NCBI GenBank assembly: GCA_036661515.1
Contig: JAVWYO010000040.1
Location: 1 to 18,975 of the forward strand
Reading direction: 5' to 3'
Source: HGM05232 sp036661515
GTDB taxonomy: Bacteria; Bacteroidota; Bacteroidia; Bacteroidales; Muribaculaceae
DNA length: 18,975 bases
The notes beneath the pieces were generated by a model. That model did not search any database, was not told the DNA's origin, and worked only from the letters and a program-made list of their open reading frames with translations. The position numbers and the translations under genes are program-made. Shown here piece by piece: positions 13,687-18,975 of this stretch. How positions within the stretch are numbered: the stretch's first letter is position 1; every line of letters begins with the position of its first letter.

Positions 13687-14862
13687 ATGGAAGATTTTTT
13701 CAACATTGTTGATTATATCATATATATTATTTTTGCGATAAATGTTATTTATCTTTTTATATTCAGTGTCATCTATATTTTTGCTAAGAGTAAAAAGTAT
13801 GCGCATGTCGTGCCCACAAAACGAATTGCGATATTAATACCCGCATATAAGGAAGACGCTGTTATCATGAGTAGTGTGGAATCTTGTATTAATCAAGAAT
13901 ATCCAAAAGAGCTTTATGACACAGTTGTTATTTCGGATCAAATGAGTGATGATGTAAATGATGCCTTAAAGGATATGCCAGTAAAATTAGTGCAGGTATT
14001 CTTTGAGAAAAGTACTAAATCAAAGGCTCTCAATTTTGCAATGGCAGAGATATCTAATAATTATGATATAGCTGTGATACTTGATGCCGATAACATAATA
14101 TCGCCTACTTTTCTTAATGAAATAAATGATGCTTTTGTGGCTAATACCGATATTGAATATCTTCAAGCTCATCGCGTTGCCAAAAATACAAATACCGATA
14201 TGGCCTACCTTGACGCAATAAGTGAGGAAATTAATAATTCGATATTTCGTATGGCACATTCTGCGATAGGGTTATCTGCTGCACTAATAGGCTCAGGAAT
14301 GGCATTTAAATATAGCTTATTTAAAGAAATAATGCTTTCGATTGATGCTATTGGTGGTTTTGATAAGGCACTTGAACTAAAACTTTCATTTGAGAACCGA
14401 CGTTCATGCTATCTTCATAATAGCCGAGTACTTGATGAAAAAGTACAATCGTCAAACGATTTTTCACGTCAACGAAGTCGATGGCTTTCAGCTCAATATC
14501 ATTATTTCTTTAGGACAGTAAAGTATTTACCATCTGCAATAAAAGATAGGAAATGGAATTTTTGTGATAAATTATTTCAGCAAATATCCATTCCTCGACT
14601 TCTATTATTAGGTGGAATATTTAGTATTACTATAATTGTGTCATTGGTGTCATTATCAGCCGCAATTAAGTGGTGGGTATTACTTGGCTTGCTATTTATC
14701 TCATTGTTTATGGCAATTCCACGCTCCCTATATAAGCGTAGAATATTCTCAGCAGTAATCAAACTACCATATTATTTTATCATATTTTTTGGAACATTGT
14801 TTCATCTTCATAAAGCTAACAAAACATTTATTCATACTACTCATGGAATAAAGGGTGAATAA
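13687..14862 (+). CDS. Family 2 glycosyltransferase with QxxRW motif
   Basis: This 391-aa membrane GT2 protein opens with a hydrophobic segment (about 9-33). The GT-A catalytic domain (about 45-270) has IPAYKED (51-57), SDQMSDD (83-89), the metal-binding LDADN (132-136), GSGMAF (202-207) and QRSRW (262-266), the Q-x-x-R-W signature of processive enzymes such as cellulose and hyaluronan synthases. Two or three C-terminal membrane segments follow (about 303-325, 329-345, 360-375). The usual acidic pair before QxxRW is weak: FDKALELKL (225-233) aligns there. It probably adds sugars to a surface or lipid-linked glycan at the inner membrane; the donor is unknown. First gene of a four-gene operon, 18 nt before the asparagine-synthase-like gene. 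Confidence 0.9.
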   Translation: MEDFFNIVDYIIYIIFAINVIYLFIFSVIYIFAKSKKYAHVVPTKRIAILIPAYKEDAVIMSSVESCINQEYPKELYDTVVISDQMSDDVNDALKDMPVKLVQVFFEKSTKSKALNFAMAEISNNYDIAVILDADNIISPTFLNEINDAFVANTDIEYLQAHRVAKNTNTDMAYLDAISEEINNSIFRMAHSAIGLSAALIGSGMAFKYSLFKEIMLSIDAIGGFDKALELKLSFENRRSCYLHNSRVLDEKVQSSNDFSRQRSRWLSAQYHYFFRTVKYLPSAIKDRKWNFCDKLFQQISIPRLLLLGGIFSITIIVSLVSLSAAIKWWVLLGLLFISLFMAIPRSLYKRRIFSAVIKLPYYFIIFFGTLFHLHKANKTFIHTTHGIKGE

Positions 14863-14880
14863 TTAAAAACTTATGCCATT

Positions 14881-16635
14881 ATGATATTAGGATCATTTAT
14901 TGATAATATATTTAAAACTGATGATACCACTCAATCGATATATACGAATGATGGGCTATCGGTAATGTTCTGTGGAAATGTGTATAATAAGCACGAAATA
15001 GGGTTTGACAATAATGAATCTAACGCATATATTGCCTATCTGCTTTATCAAAAAGGACTAAAAACGCTTTCAAAAATTGATGGCTCATTTACTATAGTCA
15101 TAAAAGATGGCGTGACCACCATTATTGTACGTGACCACCATGGCACACATAGTCAAATCTATTATAATAAGAATAGCTATGCAACATCTTTAAGCGACCT
15201 TTGTAATACAGTGGGATTTAAAAATGATATTGATTATTCTTCGCTATGTTCTTTTCTTAATATTGGATATATAGCAACTGATAGGACTGCATTTAGAGAT
15301 GTGAAGAAACTTGCCGCAGGGACTGCTCTAATTGCTACAAAAGGCCAGTTTAAAAGCATAAAACTTTTTGAAGCTAATTTTACTCCTGCACAAAGCGATA
15401 AATCACTCGATGAATTATCTGAAGAATATGGCGCACTACATCGAGCAGCTATCAGTCGTCGCATTGGTAATAGCCAAAACGTTGGTATATTACTAAGTGG
15501 CGGTTATGACTCTGGGTGTAATCTTGCGGCATTAAGGGGTATATATAATGGTGAAGTCAATTCATATTCAATAGGTTTTAAGGGTGATAATTGGTCGGAA
15601 TTGCCACTGGCTCGTTGCATGTCGGATACTTTTGGTACAACTCATCATGAATATGAAATTTCGGGCGATGAGATAGATGCTTTGCCCGAAATAGTAAAGC
15701 ATCTTGGCGATCCCTTTGTTGAAGGTGGACTGATGGTGAATTATTGTGCAATGCGCATGATTGGAGTCAATAAGCCAAGTATAATACTTGGTGGCGATGG
15801 TAGTGACCAATATTTTGGGACTTCAGGGCGTGAAATTGCTATTCATTGTCAAGCATCAAAATATGGAATGATGCCTTTGATTAAGGGAATAAATTCTATA
15901 TTGAATAATAATATTTTTGAAAAAGATAATAAGGCTTACCGCATACGGTTTCAACTTGATAAAATAATAAATATTCTTCACGGAGATATGTTTGGAATAC
16001 CAGAATTTATGCTTCGCAATATTGTTATTAATGATAAATATTCTCTAAGCCATAGTAGCGAGAAAATTCACACTTCAAGTTTTGAGGCACTATATACACA
16101 ACATGCTATAATTTCAGATCTTGAAAAGATAATAAATCAAGTCATATTATTTAAAGCGTCGCGCATGGCGGAAATGTTTGGGAATAATATGGCATTCCCA
16201 TTTATGGACAATATGCTATACGACTTTTTACAGCAGTTGCCTGTGAGTTTTAAATGCAGAGGTGAGAATGTTAGACGTATTTCACAAGGTGATAGCGAAG
16301 CAAAATTCCTCCTCAAATATCACTATAAACCACAACTACCGACAGAGATTACGACTAAAAAGAAACAAGGTGGATTTGCGCCTATGCCAATATTTTTTAG
16401 CGATGAAAAGCGTCGTAGGCGTATGGCTGAATATATCCTCAGTTCAGCTGTTATGGGTACATTTCTATGTCGCAATAACGTGGAAAGATTCTTGCATCAA
16501 TATGAAAATGACATAAAAAAAGGTGGCAACTGGTTTTGGTATAGCCAAAACAAGGCTATTCAATACTTTAATTTACTTACTCTTGCAGTGTGGTGGGAAA
16601 CTTACGTTAATTGCAATAACTCTGTAAAACTATGA
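14881..16635 (+). CDS. Asparagine synthase-like amidotransferase lacking the N-terminal Cys
   Basis: The 584-aa protein has the two-domain plan of glutamine-dependent asparagine synthetase (AsnB). Residues about 1-165 resemble the class II glutaminase domain (FCGNVYNKHEI at 30-40, IDGSF at 66-70, RDHHGTHSQIYY at 84-95), but the chain begins MILG instead of Met-Cys-Gly, so the catalytic Cys2 is absent. No upstream in-frame start restores it. The synthetase domain (about 180-584) keeps the ATP-pyrophosphatase loop LLSGGYDS (204-211), LGGDGSDQYFG (303-313, Gln in place of the usual Glu after SD) and FPFMDNMLYDFLQQLP (439-454). In glycan loci such enzymes can amidate uronic acid sugars; WbpS-type O-antigen proteins are an example. 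Here ammonia use or another adenylation chemistry is possible. It overlaps the flippase gene by ATGA. Confidence 0.85.
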   Translation: MILGSFIDNIFKTDDTTQSIYTNDGLSVMFCGNVYNKHEIGFDNNESNAYIAYLLYQKGLKTLSKIDGSFTIVIKDGVTTIIVRDHHGTHSQIYYNKNSYATSLSDLCNTVGFKNDIDYSSLCSFLNIGYIATDRTAFRDVKKLAAGTALIATKGQFKSIKLFEANFTPAQSDKSLDELSEEYGALHRAAISRRIGNSQNVGILLSGGYDSGCNLAALRGIYNGEVNSYSIGFKGDNWSELPLARCMSDTFGTTHHEYEISGDEIDALPEIVKHLGDPFVEGGLMVNYCAMRMIGVNKPSIILGGDGSDQYFGTSGREIAIHCQASKYGMMPLIKGINSILNNNIFEKDNKAYRIRFQLDKIINILHGDMFGIPEFMLRNIVINDKYSLSHSSEKIHTSSFEALYTQHAIISDLEKIINQVILFKASRMAEMFGNNMAFPFMDNMLYDFLQQLPVSFKCRGENVRRISQGDSEAKFLLKYHYKPQLPTEITTKKKQGGFAPMPIFFSDEKRRRRMAEYILSSAVMGTFLCRNNVERFLHQYENDIKKGGNWFWYSQNKAIQYFNLLTLAVWWETYVNCNNSVKL

Positions 16636-18065
16636 GCGAGGTTAAGGTACTTGCAACAAAAAGCATAATATGGAGTGCCATTGAACGTTTTTCGGTTCAG
16701 GGAATGCAATTAATTCTTACAATTATAATTGCAAGATTCCTTATGCCTTCCGATTATGGATTGATTGCAATGCTGAGCATTTTTATGGCAATAGCACAAA
16801 CATTTATAGATAGTGGATTTGCTAATGCACTCATTCAAAAAAAAGATAGAACAAATATTGACTATAGTACGGTTTTTTATTTCAATATTCTAATATCATT
16901 GGTTCTCTATTTTTGTCTATATTTATCATCACCAGCCATAGCTACATTCTATAACGAGCCAAAATTAGATTATATAACGAAGATTTTTGGATTAGTCATT
17001 ATTATAAATTCGTTTGGCATTGTACAGCAAGCAAAACTCACTGTCGAACTTAATTTTAAGCGACAAGCACAAGCGTCGTTATTGGCAGTAATATTTAGTG
17101 GCGTAGCTGGCGTGTGGCTTGCTTATTCGGGATATGGCGTTTGGGCATTGGTGTGGCAAGCTCTATTGAATAATATACTAAGGGTATTGCTATTGTGGAC
17201 ATTTTCTAAATGGATGCCAATGATAGTATTTTCAAAACGTTCTTTTAATGTGCTTTTCTCTTTTGGGTCTAAATTACTTGGCTCCTCGTTATTGCATACA
17301 ATTTATGTAAATCTTTATACCTTGATAATTGGTAAAATATTTTCAGCGGATATTTGTGGGTTATATAATCAAGCATATAAACTCTCAAATTTCCCTTCAA
17401 GTAATCTTACAAATATTATAGTACGCGCCATTTATCCAATTCAATGCCGTATGCAAGACGATAATGTTCAATTACGAGATACATACCTTAAATATCTACG
17501 CATGTCATGCTACGTTATATTTCCTGTTATGACTGCGTTTTGTGCATTAGCAAAGCCAGTAGTAATAATCTGTCTAAAAGATCAATGGCTACCAGTAGTA
17601 CCATTATTGCAAATTCTATGTATTGCATATATGTGGACACCAATAATGCAAATTAATGGTTCAATACTGAATGTAAAAGGACGATCGGATTTATTTTTAA
17701 AAGCTGAAATTGTAAAAAAGATAGTTGCCTTTGGGATACTTATTGGGACAATTCCACTTGGCATTACTGCTATGTGTCTTGGCCTTGTTGCATATTCATT
17801 TGCCGACATGATTATAATATCATATTACACTAATAAGGTAATAAATATAACATTCTTTTCTCAATTAAAAAGCGTATTCCCAATAATACTACTTTCATTT
17901 TCAATGGGAGGAATAGTATATATTATCACGCTTATAATAGCTACTTCATGGATACAATTGTGCGTTGGCTCTATCGTTGGTATTACCTATTATGCAGCTA
18001 TTTCTTATTTATTTAAATCACAAGAACTTAAATTATTATTATCTTTACATAAAAACAAATTATAA
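16632..18065 (+). CDS. Polysaccharide flippase, Wzx/MOP superfamily
   Basis: This 477-aa, very hydrophobic protein looks like a lipopolysaccharide/O-antigen flippase with about 12-14 membrane segments. The N-terminal stretch, ARFLMPSDYGLIAML (34-48) followed by FIDSGFANALIQ (58-69), is typical of the polysaccharide-synthesis branch of the MOP superfamily (WzxC/TuaB-like). Such proteins move undecaprenyl-diphosphate-linked oligosaccharides from the cytoplasmic to the periplasmic face of the inner membrane. Its start overlaps the stop of the asparagine-synthase-like gene by ATGA, and its stop lies one base before the next start, so translation of the three genes is probably coupled. It is the clearest sign that this operon builds an exported glycan. 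Substrate specificity cannot be read from sequence. Confidence 0.93.
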   Translation: MSEVKVLATKSIIWSAIERFSVQGMQLILTIIIARFLMPSDYGLIAMLSIFMAIAQTFIDSGFANALIQKKDRTNIDYSTVFYFNILISLVLYFCLYLSSPAIATFYNEPKLDYITKIFGLVIIINSFGIVQQAKLTVELNFKRQAQASLLAVIFSGVAGVWLAYSGYGVWALVWQALLNNILRVLLLWTFSKWMPMIVFSKRSFNVLFSFGSKLLGSSLLHTIYVNLYTLIIGKIFSADICGLYNQAYKLSNFPSSNLTNIIVRAIYPIQCRMQDDNVQLRDTYLKYLRMSCYVIFPVMTAFCALAKPVVIICLKDQWLPVVPLLQILCIAYMWTPIMQINGSILNVKGRSDLFLKAEIVKKIVAFGILIGTIPLGITAMCLGLVAYSFADMIIISYYTNKVINITFFSQLKSVFPIILLSFSMGGIVYIITLIIATSWIQLCVGSIVGITYYAAISYLFKSQELKLLLSLHKNKL

Positions 18066-18066
18066 G

Positions 18067-18942
18067 ATGAACTATAGAAGCATATCAGATTTAAATAGGA
18101 CAATATTAAAACATTTGTATATTTTACCAAGAAATATTGATTTAATTGTTGGTATACCTCGTAGTGGAATGTTCCCAGCAAATCTATTGGCATTATATTT
18201 AAATAGGCCTATAACCGATTTAGATTCATTTGTAAATGGGCATATATATAAAGCTGGAGAAAGAGGCCGTTTTATAGACATAAAACAATTTAAAAATATA
18301 CTCATTGTTGATGATAGTGTATCTTCAGGGTCTGCTATGCTAAAATGCAAAGAAAAAGTAAAACATCTTGAAAATACATTTGATATAAAATATGCAGCTA
18401 TTTATGTTATTCCAGGTAAAGAAGATACCGTTGATTATATCTTTGATGTTGTCCCTCTGCCACGCTATTTTCAATGGAACATATTAAATCATGTAATATT
18501 AGAAAAGACATGTGTAGATATTGATGGCGTGCTATGTGTAGATCCTACTTCTCAACAAAATGATGATGGCGAAAAATATATAGATTTTGTCCTTAATGCA
18601 AAGCCGTTATTTATTCCTGGTGCTATAATTGGAACTCTCGTAACTTCCAGACTGGAAAAATATAGGAAAGAGACAGAGATATGGTTGGAAAATAATCATG
18701 TAAAATATAACAAATTAGTCATGTTAGATTTGCCAGATAAGGAAAGCCGAATAAAAGCAAATTGTCATGCTTCTCATAAAGCGAAAGAATATCAAAATAC
18801 AATCTATTCTTTATTTATTGAAAGTTCTTTAGCACAAGCTATAGAAATTAATAAGATAACAAAAAAGCCTGTGCTTTGCACGGAAAATTTTGAAATGATA
18901 TTTAATTCTCAATCTATTATGTATAACATTAGAAGTGGATAA
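18067..18942 (+). CDS. Phosphoribosyltransferase-HAD phosphatase fusion protein
   Basis: The 291-aa protein joins two domains. Residues 1 to about 135 form a type I phosphoribosyltransferase with GIPRSGMFPA (29-38) and the PRPP-binding loop ILIVDDSVSSGSAM (78-91). Residues about 145-291 look like a HAD-fold hydrolase: VDIDGVL (150-156) supplies the nucleophile D151 and acid D153, VTSR (192-195) is motif II, a lysine near 238-240 may be motif III, and FIESS (250-254) stands at motif IV, where acidic residues are usual. I start at ATG 18067, one base after the flippase stop. A longer frame reaches back into the flippase gene but that part is not homologous. Possible job: transfer phosphoribose from PRPP to a glycan or nucleotide-like acceptor, then remove the 5'-phosphate. 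Family assignment is firm for the PRTase, fair for HAD; substrate unknown. Confidence 0.8.
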   Translation: MNYRSISDLNRTILKHLYILPRNIDLIVGIPRSGMFPANLLALYLNRPITDLDSFVNGHIYKAGERGRFIDIKQFKNILIVDDSVSSGSAMLKCKEKVKHLENTFDIKYAAIYVIPGKEDTVDYIFDVVPLPRYFQWNILNHVILEKTCVDIDGVLCVDPTSQQNDDGEKYIDFVLNAKPLFIPGAIIGTLVTSRLEKYRKETEIWLENNHVKYNKLVMLDLPDKESRIKANCHASHKAKEYQNTIYSLFIESSLAQAIEINKITKKPVLCTENFEMIFNSQSIMYNIRSG

Positions 18943-18966
18943 ACTTTTCCGCTTATTCGAAAAGTT
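18942..18966 (+). terminator. Possible terminator or inverted repeat after the glycan operon
   Basis: AACTTTTC (18942-18949) pairs perfectly with GAAAAGTT (18959-18966) around a 9-nt loop, beginning at the last base of the stop codon. The stem is AT-rich and followed by ATATT, not a clean T-run, so termination here is uncertain. The window ends 9 nt later. Confidence 0.35.
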
Positions 18967-18975
18967 ATATTAAAG

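Noticed and set aside
17965..18066. N-terminal extension of the PRTase-HAD protein into the flippase gene
   Set aside because: The extra residues are the flippase coding sequence in another frame. ATG 18067 opens directly on the PRTase domain and follows the flippase stop by one base.

Overview
This AT-rich chromosomal window very probably comes from a member of the Bacteroidales (Bacteroidota). The evidence is a Rho factor with a very long disordered insertion, several TAnnTTTG-type -7 promoter boxes as used by the Bacteroidetes primary sigma factor, mostly absent Shine-Dalgarno sequences, and protein sequences that resemble Bacteroides/Prevotella/Muribaculaceae versions. The genus cannot be fixed from sequence reading alone. 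I see no tRNA, rRNA, CRISPR array, insertion sequence or phage gene.

Layout. (1) 1-2344: rho with a long leader and its own terminator. (2) 2448-5988: a pyrimidine/one-carbon operon on the + strand, pyrB-pyrI-flavin reductase-glyA. It is preceded by a structured leader that holds a terminator hairpin and an unannotated 49-codon ORF, and it ends in a strong hairpin. (3) 6013-10337: carA-carB on the - strand, convergent with glyA and sharing that hairpin as a bidirectional terminator. (4) 10338-10718: a 381-bp divergent intergenic region with the carA and marC promoters and a small array of 9-bp repeats. (5) 10719-11321: marC, a membrane protein. (6) 11326-13555 (- strand): a family 2 glycosyltransferase followed by a membrane-anchored endonuclease/exonuclease/phosphatase-family enzyme. 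(7) 13687-18942 (+ strand), divergent from (6): a tightly packed surface-glycan operon of a second family 2 glycosyltransferase, an asparagine-synthase-like amidotransferase without the usual N-terminal cysteine, a Wzx-type flippase, and a phosphoribosyltransferase-HAD fusion.

How the genes work together. CarA/CarB make carbamoyl phosphate from glutamine, bicarbonate and ATP. PyrB/PyrI condense it with aspartate in the first committed pyrimidine step, and GlyA supplies one-carbon units for nucleotide synthesis. The right-hand genes look like part of an envelope polysaccharide pathway: sugar transfer on the inner membrane, amidation or another ATP-dependent modification, lipid-linked glycan flipping, and a possible PRPP-dependent ribosyl modification. 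There is no initiating sugar-phosphate transferase, polymerase or sugar-nucleotide pathway gene here.

The observations most worth checking are the pyrBI leader, which has the architecture of the enterobacterial pyrL/pyrBI attenuator (leader ORF running through an intrinsic terminator, here overlapping the pyrB start), the PRTase-HAD fusion, and the cysteine-less asparagine synthase homologue.
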